Assembly: GCF_025950525.1 (NCBI RefSeq)
Contig: NZ_JAPDGS010000002.1
Location: 558,001 to 622,000 of the forward strand
Source of the DNA: Stagnihabitans lacustris
Lineage (GTDB): Bacteria > Pseudomonadota > Alphaproteobacteria > Rhodobacterales > Rhodobacteraceae
Length of the DNA stretch: 64,000 bases
Reading direction: 5' to 3'
Shown here: one piece after another, positions 19,231 through 28,675 of the stretch
How positions within the stretch are numbered: the stretch's first letter is position 1
How the letters are laid out: every line of letters begins with the position of its first letter
Program-made: the position numbers and the translations under genes
The notes under the pieces: generated by a model
Database searches by the model: none
What the model was told of the DNA's origin: nothing
The model's input: the letters and a program-made list of their open reading frames with translations, nothing else

Positions 19231-21639
19231 TTACTTCCGCAACATGCCCCCGGTGGCCTTTGTCACCTTTTCGACGATCTTGGCGCTGACGGCTTCGATA
19301 TCGGCATCGGTCAGGGTCTTGTCACGGGGCTGCAGCCGCACCGACAAAGCGATGGACTTCTTGCCCGCGCCCATCTGTGCCTCGGCCTTTTCGCCGGTGA
19401 ACTGGTCAAAGACCGCTACCTTTTCGATCAGCACCTTGTCGGCCCCCAAAGCGGCGTTCACCGCCGTCAGGGCCTCGACCCGGGCATCCACCACAAAGGC
19501 AAAGTCGCGCTCGACCGCTTGCAGATCGGACAGGCCCAGGGCGGGGCGCGTCGGCGTCTTGACCTTGGGGTCGGGCACATTGGCCACGGCAATCGTCAAG
19601 GCCATGGCCGGTCCCTTGACGCCCATTTGCGCCAGGACCTTGGGGTGGATCTCGCCAAAGGTGGCCAGCATGTTCGGCCCTAGGCCAATCACGCCAGAGC
19701 GGCCCGGGTGGAACCAGGCCGCCACCTTGCGGCTGACCTGCGTGCGCGCGGGCGCGCCGAGGGCAGCCAGCACCGCTTCGGCATCGGCCTTCACATCGAA
19801 CACATCGACCGGCCGGCGCGAGGCAAAGGGGTCGCGCGCCGCATTTGCGCCCACCAGCAAGGCGGTGGCCATCAAGGCCTGTTCCCCAGGCTCACCCCCC
19901 GAAAACACCGGACCGACCTCAAACAGACCCAGGTCCATGAAGCCCCGCGCCTGATTGCGCGCCGCAGCCCGCAGCAGCCCCGGCAGAAGGTCGGGCCGCA
20001 GATGGGTCATCTCCGAGCTGATCGGGTTCTCGATCCGCACCGCATCTGACCCGCCGCCAAACAGCGCGGCATCCGCCCCGTCGATGAAGCTGTAGGTCAC
20101 ACATTCGTTATACCCCAGCGCCGCCAGGGTCCGGCGCGCGGCACGCTCTTTGACTTGGCTTGGCGTCAGGATCGGGCGCGGCACACCGGCCACGGCGCGG
20201 GTCAGGGGCTTGCCCTGCAGCTTGGTCAGGGAGGCGATGCGGGCGACCTCTTCGACGAGGTCCGCCTCGCCCAGCACATCGGGGCGCCAGGTCGGCGGGG
20301 TCGCCATGTCACCGTTCAGCGTGAAGCCCAGGGCCATGAGCGTGGCGCGCTGGGTAGCCTCGGGGATATCCATCCCCACCAGGGACACCAGCCGCGCCGG
20401 GTCCAGGCGATAGGCGCGCGCCACGTCCTTGGGCGCGCCATCCTGCACCACAGACGAGGCCTCGCCACCACACAAGTCCAGGATCATCTGGGTTGCAAGC
20501 TCCAGCCCCGGCAAGGTGAACTGGGGGTCAATCCCGCGTTCGAACCGATAGCGCGCATCCGAGTTGATCTTCAACGCACGCCCCGTCGAGGCCACGGTGA
20601 TCGGGTCCCACCAAGCGCTTTCAAGGAAGACATCGACGGTCGCTTCGGTGCAGCCCGAGGCCTCGCCGCCCATGATGCCCGCCAGGCTTTCGACCTGGGT
20701 GTCGTCCGAAATTGCCATCATGCCGGCGGCCAGGGTATAGGTCTTGCCATCCAGCGCCAGCAGGGTTTCGCCCCCCGTGGCGGCATGGATGCGCAGATCG
20801 CCCTTCACCTTGGCCGCATCAAAGACATGCAGCGGGCGGTTCAGGTCATAGGTGAAATAGTTCGTCACATCGACCAAAGCGTTGATCGGACGCAGCCCGA
20901 TCGCCTTCAGCCGCGCTTGCAGCCAATCCGGCGAGGCGCCATTCTTGACGCCGCGAATGACACGGCCTGCGAAATGCGGGCAGCCCTTGGCCTTCACGTC
21001 ATCGGCAATCTTGACCCCGATGGGCGAGGGGAAGCCACCGGGCACGGCCTCGACCGCCATGGGCTTCAGCACACCCAGACCCCGCGCCGCAAGGTCACGC
21101 GCCACGCCGCGCACGCCCAAGGCGTCGGGGCGGTTGGGGGTGATCTTGATCTCGATCATCGGATCGGCCAAGGCCGGGCGGTTGTCGGCCAGCCAGTCGA
21201 CAAACCTTTCGCCCACAGTGCCAGAGGCCAGCTCGATGATGCCGTTGTGTTCATCCGACAGCATGAGTTCGCGCTCGGAACACATCATGCCCTGGCTCTC
21301 GACGCCGCGGATTTTGCCCACGCCCAGCGTCACGTCGATGCCCGGCACGTAATCGCCGGGGCGGGCAAGAACCACGGTGATCCCCGCCCGCGCATTGGGC
21401 GCGCCGCAGACGATCTGCTTGACGCCCTCAAGCGTTTCCACCTTGCAGACCCGCAGCTTGTCGGCATCGGGATGCTTTTCGGCCTCAAGGATTTTCGCCA
21501 GGGTAAAGGCGCTGATCTTGGCCAGCGGATTGGCGATCTCTTCGACCTCCAGACCCAGATCGGTCAGGGCCTCGGAGATTTCGTCCAGCGTGGCCGAGGT
21601 ATCCAGGTGATCTTTCAGCCAGGAGAGGGTGAATTTCAT
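19231..21639 (-). CDS. pheT: phenylalanine-tRNA ligase beta subunit
   Basis: An 802-residue subunit of the alpha2beta2 PheRS. The N-terminal part (MKFTLSWLKDHLDT) is followed by the EMAP/tRNA-binding domain (about 39-148), then the B3/B4 editing region, B5 and the catalytic-like core, and a C-terminal ferredoxin-like anticodon-binding domain (about 705-800). Full length for an alphaproteobacterium. It lies 66 bp after pheS on the same strand; that gap holds a palindromic REP-like repeat, so the two subunits may not be expressed at exactly equal levels. Confidence 0.97.
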   Translation of the reverse strand: MKFTLSWLKDHLDTSATLDEISEALTDLGLEVEEIANPLAKISAFTLAKILEAEKHPDADKLRVCKVETLEGVKQIVCGAPNARAGITVVLARPGDYVPGIDVTLGVGKIRGVESQGMMCSERELMLSDEHNGIIELASGTVGERFVDWLADNRPALADPMIEIKITPNRPDALGVRGVARDLAARGLGVLKPMAVEAVPGGFPSPIGVKIADDVKAKGCPHFAGRVIRGVKNGASPDWLQARLKAIGLRPINALVDVTNYFTYDLNRPLHVFDAAKVKGDLRIHAATGGETLLALDGKTYTLAAGMMAISDDTQVESLAGIMGGEASGCTEATVDVFLESAWWDPITVASTGRALKINSDARYRFERGIDPQFTLPGLELATQMILDLCGGEASSVVQDGAPKDVARAYRLDPARLVSLVGMDIPEATQRATLMALGFTLNGDMATPPTWRPDVLGEADLVEEVARIASLTKLQGKPLTRAVAGVPRPILTPSQVKERAARRTLAALGYNECVTYSFIDGADAALFGGGSDAVRIENPISSEMTHLRPDLLPGLLRAAARNQARGFMDLGLFEVGPVFSGGEPGEQALMATALLVGANAARDPFASRRPVDVFDVKADAEAVLAALGAPARTQVSRKVAAWFHPGRSGVIGLGPNMLATFGEIHPKVLAQMGVKGPAMALTIAVANVPDPKVKTPTRPALGLSDLQAVERDFAFVVDARVEALTAVNAALGADKVLIEKVAVFDQFTGEKAEAQMGAGKKSIALSVRLQPRDKTLTDADIEAVSAKIVEKVTKATGGMLRK

Positions 21640-21672
21640 GTCTTGTCCCCTTATGCGGGCCAGAATTCATTG

Positions 21673-21697
21673 GCGTAGCCCGGGGTATACCCCGGGG
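21673..21697 (-). repeat. REP-like palindromic element, copy A (pheS-pheT gap)
   Basis: GCGTAG followed by the perfect 18-bp palindrome CCCGGGGTATACCCCGGG and one more G. The same 25 bp occurs, exactly inverted, at 34735-34759. It sits between two co-transcribed genes and can fold as a strong hairpin in the mRNA. Confidence 0.8.
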
Positions 21698-21705
21698 TCC
21701 GACGG

Positions 21706-22788
21706 TTACGACGAAAGCCCACCGGGCAGGTTGGGCATGTCCAGCGCGCTGAACCCGTAATGGCGCAGCCAGCGCAGGTCGCTGTCGAAAAACGCGCGCA
21801 GGTCGGGGATGCCGTATTTCAGCATCGCAATACGGTCGATGCCCATGCCGAAGGCAAAGCCTTGCCACTGGGTCGGGTCAACGCCGGCCGAGGCCAGGAC
21901 CTTGGGGTGGACCATGCCCGACCCCAGGATTTCCAGCCACGAGTCGCCCTCGCCGATCTTCAGCTGGCCGTCTTTCCACGAACAGCGGATATCAACCTCG
22001 GCCGAAGGCTCGGTGAAGGGGAAATGCGACGCGCGGAAGCGGAGTTCCACCGAGGGCACCTCAAAGAAGGCGCGGCAGAATTCCTCCAGCGTCCATTTCA
22101 GGTTGGCCATGCTGATGTCGCGGTCGATGGCCAGGCCCTCGACCTGGTGGAACATCGGCGCATGGGTCTGGTCCATGTCCATCCGGTAGACGCGGCCCGG
22201 AGCAATGACGCGGATCGGCGCGCCCTGCTCCATCATGGCGCGGATCTGCACCGGAGAGGTATGGGTGCGCAACACATGCGGCGGGCGCGGATCGTCCGAG
22301 GCGCGGGCCATGAAGAACGTGTCATGCTCTTGGCGGGCGGGATGTTCGGGCGGGATGTTCAGCGCGTCAAAGTTATACCAGTCGCTTTCGACCTGCGGAC
22401 CCTCGGCCACGGCGAAACCCATGTCGGCGAAAATCGCGGTCAGCTCTTCCATCACCTGCGACACCGGGTGGATCGTGCCGCGCGGACGCGGGCGGCCGGG
22501 CAGGGTGACATCCAGCCATTCCGACCGCAGACGCTCATCAAGCGCGGCATCGGCCAGGGCGGCCTTTTTCGCCCGCAGGGCGGAGTCGATCTCGTCCTTG
22601 ACCACGTTCAACATGGCGCCGGCGGCCTTGCGGGCCTCGGGCTCCATCTTGCCCAGGGTCGACATCAGGGCGGAAATCTCGCCCTTTTTGCCAAGGGCGG
22701 ACAGGCGCACCTCTTCCAAGGCGGCTTCGCCCTGAGCATTGCCCAAGGCAGCAAGATATTTGGCTTTCAGCGCGTCCAGACCGTCCAT
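21706..22788 (-). CDS. pheS: phenylalanine-tRNA ligase alpha subunit
   Basis: A 360-residue class II synthetase subunit that activates phenylalanine. N-terminal coiled-coil tRNA-binding region (about 1-85), then catalytic core with motif 2 region ([16 protein letters not shown], then GRVYRMD) and motif 3 ([15 protein letters not shown] near residues 320-334). The ATG at 22788 is preceded by a near-perfect AAGGAGGCCCC ribosome site; an in-frame ATG five codons upstream is less well placed. Part of the rpmI-rplT-pheS-pheT block. Confidence 0.97.
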   Translation of the reverse strand: MDGLDALKAKYLAALGNAQGEAALEEVRLSALGKKGEISALMSTLGKMEPEARKAAGAMLNVVKDEIDSALRAKKAALADAALDERLRSEWLDVTLPGRPRPRGTIHPVSQVMEELTAIFADMGFAVAEGPQVESDWYNFDALNIPPEHPARQEHDTFFMARASDDPRPPHVLRTHTSPVQIRAMMEQGAPIRVIAPGRVYRMDMDQTHAPMFHQVEGLAIDRDISMANLKWTLEEFCRAFFEVPSVELRFRASHFPFTEPSAEVDIRCSWKDGQLKIGEGDSWLEILGSGMVHPKVLASAGVDPTQWQGFAFGMGIDRIAMLKYGIPDLRAFFDSDLRWLRHYGFSALDMPNLPGGLSS

Positions 22789-22851
22789 CGGGGCCTCCTT
22801 CAATCGGAGTTGGTGCTAGCCCCTGACGCCCCCGGATGCAAGCGGACAAAG

Positions 22852-22881
22852 AAAAACCCCGCGCCAGAGGCACGGGGTTTT
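22852..22881. terminator. intrinsic terminator between rplT and pheS
   Basis: AAAACCCCG(C/T)GCC stems around an AGA/TCT loop with A-run on one flank and T-run on the other. Read on the minus strand, the hairpin ends in TTTTTCTTT and would terminate the rpmI-rplT transcript before pheS, giving pheST separate or attenuated expression. Confidence 0.75.
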
Positions 22882-22898
22882 CCGGAATTTCAGAAGCT

Positions 22899-23267
22899 TC
22901 AGGCAGCGACCATGGCAGCCTTGGCTTGGGCGGCGATGGCGTTGAACGCCTCGGGCTCACGCACGGCCAGATCGGCGAGGACCTTGCGGTCGACGACGAT
23001 GCCGGCCTTGTTCAGGCCGTCGATCAGACGCGAGTAGGTGAAGGCCGGGTCGAACAGCCGCACGGCGGCGTTGATACGGGCGATCCACAGCTGGCGGAAC
23101 TGACGCTTGCGGGCCTTGCGGTCGCGGGTCGCATACTGCTGGGCCTTGTCGACGGCCTGCGTTGCGGTTTTGAAGTTGGTCGAGCGGGCGGCGTAATAGC
23201 CAGCCGCCTTGGCAATGACCTTGCGGTGACGGGCGTGCGTGACCTTGCCGGATTTGACGCGGGACAT
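22899..23267 (-). CDS. rplT: 50S ribosomal protein L20
   Basis: A 122-residue, very basic rRNA-binding protein. [21 protein letters not shown] and [21 protein letters not shown] are standard L20 signatures. It lies 12 bp after rpmI. In E. coli, L20 represses its own operon at the rpmI leader; the 104-bp region upstream of rpmI would be the place for similar control. Confidence 0.98.
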   Translation of the reverse strand: MSRVKSGKVTHARHRKVIAKAAGYYAARSTNFKTATQAVDKAQQYATRDRKARKRQFRQLWIARINAAVRLFDPAFTYSRLIDGLNKAGIVVDRKVLADLAVREPEAFNAIAAQAKAAMVAA

Positions 23268-23279
23268 ATCTGGCTCTCC

Positions 23280-23480
23280 TTAGCGGTTATACGGCATGTA
23301 TTTTTTGACGATCTTCTCGTCGCTGTCGCACAGGATCATGGTCCCGGCGCTGTCACGGACGAACTTGGCCGTCCGCTTGATCATGCCGTGGCGCTTGCCA
23401 GCATTCCCCGCCTTCACATGGCCATTGGCCGTGAAGGAGAACCGCTTCTTCGCAGCGGATTTGGTCTTCATCTTGGGCAT
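23280..23480 (-). CDS. rpmI: 50S ribosomal protein L35
   Basis: A 66-residue basic protein beginning [20 protein letters not shown], the L35 signature. First gene of the rpmI-rplT pair; infC is not upstream here, unlike in E. coli. The ATG at 23480 is fixed by conservation; the open frame runs further upstream without L35-like sequence. Confidence 0.98.
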   Translation of the reverse strand: MPKMKTKSAAKKRFSFTANGHVKAGNAGKRHGMIKRTAKFVRDSAGTMILCDSDEKIVKKYMPYNR

Positions 23481-23584
23481 TTTGATCTCCGATCTTAAGC
23501 ACGGCGGGCATGCCACATTCGCCCGGTCGTGCAGGGTATTCAGGTGGGGTCGTATAGGGGGGCTTGGCGCGGGGCGCAAGGGGG

Positions 23585-23809
23585 TCAGGGCAGGAACCGA
23601 GCCAGAACCCCAAGGAAAACACCGGGCAATTCGGCGAAAGTATAGGGGCGCCCGTGATCTTTCAGCGCGACCACGACAAGCACCCCGCCGATCAGCACGA
23701 GGATGGCGCCGATTCGCGGCACCTGCCCCTCGATCCAAGAGGATATGAGGGATGGGACCGACAGCACGAGGGCCAGCGATCCCACAACAAGCATCAAATC
23801 ACTATCCAT
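23585..23809 (-). CDS. conserved small membrane protein (74 aa)
   Basis: A 74-residue protein with two hydrophobic helices (about 5-24 and 32-49) joined by [11 protein letters not shown] and ending in a weakly hydrophobic tail. It lies 49 bp downstream of pyk on the same strand. No named family recognised. Its composition and good ATG favour a real gene over a chance frame. Confidence 0.65.
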   Translation of the reverse strand: MDSDLMLVVGSLALVLSVPSLISSWIEGQVPRIGAILVLIGGVLVVVALKDHGRPYTFAELPGVFLGVLARFLP

Positions 23810-23823
23810 GAAAACCTCGGAAA

Positions 23824-23857
23824 AGGGGCCGCAGCCATCAGGTCGCGGACCCTTCCG
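23824..23857 (-). terminator. possible pyk terminator
   Basis: On the minus strand GGGTCCGC ... GCGGCCCC (one mismatch) followed by TTTTCC lies just after the pyk stop. The loop is long (about 15 nt), so it is weaker than the other terminators here. Confidence 0.35.
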
Positions 23858-23858
23858 A

Positions 23859-25304
23859 TTATTCAGGATCGACGTTGGAAATCAACCGCTCATCGCAGGG
23901 GGCGACGCGCAGCACATTGGTCGTGCCCTTGACGTTGAAGGGCACACCCGCGGTCAGGACGATATTGTCCTCGACCCCGGCGAACCCCTCGTCGCGGGCG
24001 GCCTTGACGGCGGCCAGAACGGCGCCCTTCAGCCGGATTTGCGGTTCGCAGATGACGCAATGCAGGCCCCAGGTCAGCGCCATGCGCCGTGCGGTCGACA
24101 TCAGTGGTGTCAGCGCGATCACCGGCACGCGCGGACGTTCGCGCGACACCAAAGCCGCCGTCGTTCCCGACTGCGAGAAGGTGGCGATGGCCTGGATATT
24201 GGTCGCCTCGGCGATTTCACGCGCGGCAGCGACGATGCCATCGGCGATGGTCTCGCGGCGGATCTGACGGCTGGACTCGATCACCTGGCGATAGGTCGGG
24301 TCCTTTTCGACCGAGATGGCCACGTTGTTCATCGTGGTCACGGCCTCGATCGGGAACTTGCCGGCAGCCGATTCGGCCGAGAGCATGATGGCATCGGCGC
24401 CTTCATAGATCGCGGTGGCGACGTCGGAAACCTCGGCACGGGTCGGCACCGGGCTTTCGATCATGGATTCCAGCATCTGCGTGGCGACGATCACCGGCTT
24501 GGCCGCGGCACGGGCGCCCCGGATCAGGCGCTTCTGGATCGGCGGCACGGTATAGACCGGCAGTTCGACGCCAAGGTCGCCACGTGCGACCATGATCCCA
24601 TCAGAGACCTGCAGGATCGCGTCATAGGCCTTCACGGCGGCGGGCTTTTCGATCTTGGCCAGCACCAGGGCGCGACCACGGGCCAAGTCCTTGGCCTCCA
24701 GCACGTCTTCGGGACGCTGCACAAAGGACAGGGCCAGCCAGTCCACGCCCAGCTCGCAGGCGAATTCCAGGTCAACGCGGTCCTTTTCGGACAGCGCCGC
24801 CACGGGCAACAGCACGTCGGGCACGTTCACGCCCTTGCGGTTGGAAATCGCGCCCGGCACGGTGACGGTGCAATTGGCGTAATCCTTGCCGCAGTCATCA
24901 ACCTTCATCGCGATCTTGCCGTCGTTGACCAGCAGGGTCGCGCCGGGTTCCAAGGCGGCGAAAATCTCGGGATGGGGCAGGTTCACGCGGGTCACGTCGC
25001 CCGGAACGGTCGACAGGTCCATGCGGAACTTGGCGCCCTCGATCAGGTCGACCGGGCCATTGGCAAAGGTGCCAACGCGCAGCTTCGGCCCCTGAAGGTC
25101 GGCCAGGATGCAGATCGGGCGGCCGGTGTCGGCCTCGACCTTGCGGATGATCACATGGCGGGCCCGAATGTCGTCATGGGTGCCGTGGCTCATGTTCAGG
25201 CGGAACACATCGGCCCCGGCTTCGAACAGGGCGCGGATGGTCGCGTAGTCGCTGGAGGCCGGGCCCAGAGTGGCCACGATCTTTACGTTCCGAAGGCGTC
25301 TCAT
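23859..25304 (-). CDS. pyk: pyruvate kinase
   Basis: A 481-residue enzyme converting phosphoenolpyruvate and ADP to pyruvate and ATP. Seen in order: the N-terminal KIVATLGPAS, RLNMSHG (substrate/potassium site), the B-domain insert (about 70-165), the LAKIEKPAAV motif with catalytic Lys, MVARGDLGVELP (about 241-252), and the C-terminal regulatory domain. Monocistronic or with the small membrane gene. A near-palindromic site lies about 140 bp upstream of its start. Confidence 0.97.
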   Translation of the reverse strand: MRRLRNVKIVATLGPASSDYATIRALFEAGADVFRLNMSHGTHDDIRARHVIIRKVEADTGRPICILADLQGPKLRVGTFANGPVDLIEGAKFRMDLSTVPGDVTRVNLPHPEIFAALEPGATLLVNDGKIAMKVDDCGKDYANCTVTVPGAISNRKGVNVPDVLLPVAALSEKDRVDLEFACELGVDWLALSFVQRPEDVLEAKDLARGRALVLAKIEKPAAVKAYDAILQVSDGIMVARGDLGVELPVYTVPPIQKRLIRGARAAAKPVIVATQMLESMIESPVPTRAEVSDVATAIYEGADAIMLSAESAAGKFPIEAVTTMNNVAISVEKDPTYRQVIESSRQIRRETIADGIVAAAREIAEATNIQAIATFSQSGTTAALVSRERPRVPVIALTPLMSTARRMALTWGLHCVICEPQIRLKGAVLAAVKAARDEGFAGVEDNIVLTAGVPFNVKGTTNVLRVAPCDERLISNVDPE

Positions 25305-25441
25305 GCCTTGATCCTTTTCGTCGTGTCTCGATTAACGGTGGGCCGCGGGTCTTATGGCCGATCCGGCAACGGGGGGCAACTGCCATGACGTCTTATGCCG
25401 TCGAAATGAACATTCTGCAAAGACCGATGCGAATTCCGCCG

Positions 25442-25468
25442 CTTTTGACGGCGAAAGCGCCGCAAAAG
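25442..25468. promoter_or_regulatory. near-palindromic candidate operator upstream of pyk
   Basis: CTTTTGACGGCG-AAAG-CGCCGCAAAAG: 11 of 12 arm positions pair around a short centre. It lies between divergent pyk and the formylglutamate amidohydrolase gene. The size and GC-centred symmetry resemble LacI-type operators, which control central carbon genes in Rhodobacteraceae, but the assignment is a guess. Confidence 0.3.
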
Positions 25469-25523
25469 CCTGTTGCGCGGCAATGTGATTCCCTTTTTCG
25501 CCGTCTTGGCCTATGTCGGGGGC

Positions 25524-26246
25524 ATGAGCGCCTTTCACATCCATGGGGCCACGCGCCCCGGCCCTTTTCTGATCACGGTGGACCATGCGTCCAACCGCGT
25601 GCCCCCCGATGTCTGCGGCGGCGACCTTGGCATCTCCCCTGCGGACATGGCCCGCCACATCGCCTGGGACGTGGGGGCGCTGGGGGTTGCGCTGGCCCTG
25701 GGAAAGCTGTTGGACAGCCCGGTCATCGCCAGTGATTTCTCGCGGCTGGTGATCGACCCGAACCGGGGCGAGGACGACCCGACCCTGGTCATGCGGCTTT
25801 ATGACGGCACGATCATTCCGGGCAATGCCCGCGTGACCGAGGCGGAAATCGAGCGCCGCCTCAAGACGCTTTACCGCCCCTATCACGACGCCTTGGCCGG
25901 TCTGGCCGACGGCCGCGCGGTGGTGGCGATGCACAGTTTCACCCCCTGCCTGCGGGGCCGCAGCCCCCGGCCCTGGCATGTCGGTGTGCTTTATGCCGAT
26001 CAGGACCCGCGCTTTTCCCGGCCCCTGATCGCGCGCCTGATGGCCGAGCCCGACCTTTGCGTCGGAGACAATGAACCCTATGCCGGGGCGCTGCCGGGTG
26101 ACAGCATCGACCGCCACGGGCTGGCGCATGGCCGCCACAACACCTTGATCGAGGTCCGCAACGACCTCATATCCGATGCAGCGGGGCAGGGCGCCTGGGC
26201 CGCCCGCCTTGCTCCCCATCTGCGCGCCGTATTGGAGTCCCAATGA
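25524..26246 (+). CDS. N-formylglutamate amidohydrolase family protein
   Basis: A 240-residue zinc-dependent amidohydrolase of the FGase/HutG2 type. Motifs: ITVDHASNRVP near the N-terminus, the AMHSFTP stretch (about 136-142), and the C-terminal IEVRNDLI (about 209-216). It hydrolyses N-formylglutamate or similar gamma/N-acyl glutamates. ATG at 25524 chosen (MSAFHIHG); a start 17 codons upstream would add a hydrophobic lead outside the family. It is co-translated with the DUF1244 gene (ATGA). A second, distinct paralogue lies at 62503-63264. Confidence 0.88.
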   Translation: MSAFHIHGATRPGPFLITVDHASNRVPPDVCGGDLGISPADMARHIAWDVGALGVALALGKLLDSPVIASDFSRLVIDPNRGEDDPTLVMRLYDGTIIPGNARVTEAEIERRLKTLYRPYHDALAGLADGRAVVAMHSFTPCLRGRSPRPWHVGVLYADQDPRFSRPLIARLMAEPDLCVGDNEPYAGALPGDSIDRHGLAHGRHNTLIEVRNDLISDAAGQGAWAARLAPHLRAVLESQ

Positions 26247-26554
26247 CCGACCCGAAAACCGAACTTGAAGCCGCGGCCTTCCGCGCGCTGATGCATCACC
26301 TTCTGGAAAAACGCCCCGATGTGCAGAACATCGACCTGATGAATCTGGCGGGGTTCTGCCGGAATTGCCTGAGCCGCTGGTATCAGGAGGCCGCCGAGGC
26401 GCGGGGCATCGCGATGACCAAGGATCAGGCGCGGGAAGTGGTCTATGGCATGCCTTATGCCGATTGGGTAGCCAAGACCCAGACCGAGGCCGATGCGGCC
26501 AAGAAAGCCGCCTTCGAGGTGGCCTTCGCGCTCAATGTCGCGCCCAAGGGCTGA
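26243..26554 (+). CDS. DUF1244 family protein
   Basis: A 103-residue protein with the DUF1244 core: FRALMHHLLEKRPDVQNIDLMN (about 14-35) then FCRNCLSRWY with a conserved CxxC (about 38-47). All-helical cytosolic family of unknown function, frequently next to an N-formylglutamate amidohydrolase gene in alphaproteobacteria. The ATG overlaps the preceding stop. Confidence 0.9.
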   Translation: MTDPKTELEAAAFRALMHHLLEKRPDVQNIDLMNLAGFCRNCLSRWYQEAAEARGIAMTKDQAREVVYGMPYADWVAKTQTEADAAKKAAFEVAFALNVAPKG

Positions 26555-26640
26555 ACTTTCAAACTGACCCAAATATTCCCGCCGGAGGCTCTTGGCGTCA
26601 ACCTGCGCCTCCGGCGGGAATATTTAAGTCAGTATGAAAT
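26555..26640. repeat. inverted repeat element, tail-to-tail copy 4; acts as convergent terminator
   Basis: AAATATTCCCGCCGGAGGC (26571-26589) and GCCTCCGGCGGGAATATTT (26607-26625) are perfect 19-bp arms; weaker pairing extends outward through CTGAC/GTCAG and TTTCA/TGAAA. Two tail modules of the dispersed family face each other between convergent DUF1244 and aminotransferase genes. Confidence 0.75.
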
Positions 26641-27500
26641 CAGACGGCGGCCTTGCGCATTTCGTCCAGGTAGATTTCCCGCAGGCGGGCGGCCACGGGG
26701 CCGGGCTTGCCGAGCCCAAGCGCCTTGCCGTCGATTTCCACCACCGGCATCACAAAGGCGCTGGCCGAGGTGATGAAGGCCTCGTCGGCCTCTTGCGCCT
26801 CGGTCAGGGTGAAGCTGCGTTCGACGACCTCCATCTGGGCCTCGACCGCGAACCGCAAGACGGCGGCGCGGGTGATGCCGTGCAAGATGTCGCTGGACAA
26901 GGCGCGGGTGATGATCCGGTTGCCCTTGACGATATAGGCGTTGTTGGAGGTGCCTTCGGTGACGAAGCCGTCTTGCTCCAGCCAGGCGTCATCGACGCCG
27001 GCCTTCTTGGCGGCCATCTTGGCCATCGACGGATACAAAAGCTGCACCGTCTTGATGTCGCGCCGTCCCCAGCGGATGTCGGGGACCGAGATCACCTTCC
27101 AGCCGGTCTTGGCGGCGGGGCTATCGGCCAGGCCGGGTTTGGACTGGGTGAACATCACCACCGTCGGGGGCAGGTCGGCCGCCGGATAGGCGAAGTCGCG
27201 GTCGCCCGGATTACCTCGGGTCACTTGCAGATAGATCATGCCGTCGACGATGTCATTCTTGGCCACCAGATCGCGGTGCAGGGCCAGCCATTCGGCTTCG
27301 GTATGGGGGTTGGTCATCTCCAACTCGCCCAGACTGCGCGCCAGGCGCACACAATGGCCGGCAAAGTCGATCAGCTTGCCGCCCAGGACCGATGTCACCT
27401 CATAGACCCCATCGGCCATCAGGAAACCGCGATCAAAGACCGAAACCTTGGCCTCTGCCTCGGGGAGGAATTCGCCGTTGACATGGACGATGCGGGACAT
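26640..27500 (-). CDS. class IV aminotransferase, D-amino-acid transaminase-like
   Basis: A 286-residue PLP enzyme of fold type IV. VSVFDRGFLMADGVYEVT (about 19-36), the PLP lysine region RRDIKTVQLLYP with Lys near 150, and EGTSNNAYIV (about 182-191) match the D-alanine transaminase/branched-chain group. D-amino-acid transaminase is the best fit; a branched-chain or aminodeoxychorismate-lyase activity cannot be excluded by eye. Divergent from the malyl-CoA lyase gene. Confidence 0.88.
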   Translation of the reverse strand: MSRIVHVNGEFLPEAEAKVSVFDRGFLMADGVYEVTSVLGGKLIDFAGHCVRLARSLGELEMTNPHTEAEWLALHRDLVAKNDIVDGMIYLQVTRGNPGDRDFAYPAADLPPTVVMFTQSKPGLADSPAAKTGWKVISVPDIRWGRRDIKTVQLLYPSMAKMAAKKAGVDDAWLEQDGFVTEGTSNNAYIVKGNRIITRALSSDILHGITRAAVLRFAVEAQMEVVERSFTLTEAQEADEAFITSASAFVMPVVEIDGKALGLGKPGPVAARLREIYLDEMRKAAV

Positions 27501-27655
27501 GGGGCCTCCTGTGGGGTTTTCGGCGGTTTGGCGGCAATCTGACCCCGGGTCAAGACGCGTCTGGCTATTGCTGCGCCTGCGAAACAGCTTGCATGGGTCC
27601 GCGCAAGATTATAACCCTGACGGCGCAACGATTGAAACTTACTTGCGAGGCCATC

Positions 27656-28615
27656 TTGTCCTTTCGCCTGCAACCGACTCCGCCCGCCCGTCCGAACCGC
27701 TGTCAGCTTTTTGGCCCCGGCTCGCGGCCCGCGCTTTTCGCCAAGATGGCGGCCAGTGCGGCCGATGTGGTGAACCTGGACCTTGAGGATTCGGTGGCGC
27801 CTTTGGACAAGGACTCGGCCCGGGCCGAGGTGATCCGCGCCACGCATGAGGTGGATTGGGGCCGCAAGACCCTGTCGGTGCGCATCAACGGCCTGGACAC
27901 GCCCTGGTGGTATCGCGATGTCGTCGACCTGCTGGAGCAGGGGTCACAGCGGATCGACCTTCTGATGATCCCCAAGGTGGGCTGCGCCGAAGACCTTTAC
28001 GCCGTCGATGCCCTGGTGACGGCGATCGAACGCGCCAAGGGGCGGACGAAACGGGTGGGCTTTGAGGTCATCATCGAATCGGCGGCCGGGATCAGCCATG
28101 TCGAAGCGATTGCCAGCGCCAGCCCTCGTTTGCAGGCCATGAGCCTGGGGGCGGCCGATTTTGCCGCCAGCATGGGGATGCAGACGACGGGCATCGGCGG
28201 CACGCAAGAGAATTACTACATGGCCCGCCAAGGGGCGCAGTATTGGCCCGACCCCTGGCATTGGGCAACGGCGGCCATCGTGGCGGCCTGCCGGACCCAT
28301 GGCATCTTGCCCGTGGACGGCCCCTTTGGCGATTTCGGCGACGACGAGGGCTTTCGCGCGCAGGCCCGGCGCGCGGCCACCCTGGGCATGGTCGGCAAAT
28401 GGGCGATCCATCCCAAGCAGGTCGCCTTGGCCAACGAGGTCTTCACCCCCTCGGATGCCACGGTCCAGGAAGCCCGAGAGATTCTGTCAGCGATGGAGAC
28501 CGCCAAGGCCGCAGGACAAGGGGCAACGGTCTACAAGGGGCGCCTGGTCGATATCGCCTCGATCAAACAGGCCGAAGTGATCGTGAAACAGGCAGAGCTT
28601 CTGGCGGATGCCTGA
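27656..28615 (+). CDS. mcl1: L-malyl-CoA/beta-methylmalyl-CoA lyase
   Basis: A 319-residue CitE-like lyase that cleaves malyl-CoA to acetyl-CoA plus glyoxylate and beta-methylmalyl-CoA to propionyl-CoA plus glyoxylate, part of the ethylmalonyl-CoA pathway. The N-terminus SFRLQPTPPARPNRCQLF and NLDLEDSVAP (Mg-binding region) match the Rhodobacter sphaeroides enzyme as I recall it. Conserved family start falls at a TTG (27656) preceded by GCGAGG at good spacing; the ATG at 27593 would add 21 unrelated residues, so TTG is chosen. A hairpin terminator follows at 28759. Confidence 0.93.
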   Translation: MSFRLQPTPPARPNRCQLFGPGSRPALFAKMAASAADVVNLDLEDSVAPLDKDSARAEVIRATHEVDWGRKTLSVRINGLDTPWWYRDVVDLLEQGSQRIDLLMIPKVGCAEDLYAVDALVTAIERAKGRTKRVGFEVIIESAAGISHVEAIASASPRLQAMSLGAADFAASMGMQTTGIGGTQENYYMARQGAQYWPDPWHWATAAIVAACRTHGILPVDGPFGDFGDDEGFRAQARRAATLGMVGKWAIHPKQVALANEVFTPSDATVQEAREILSAMETAKAAGQGATVYKGRLVDIASIKQAEVIVKQAELLADA

Positions 28616-28675
28616 AAAAATGGCGCTGGTAAAAGTTTGTTGACAGGCGGGTAACGCCACGTCAATCATTCGTCC

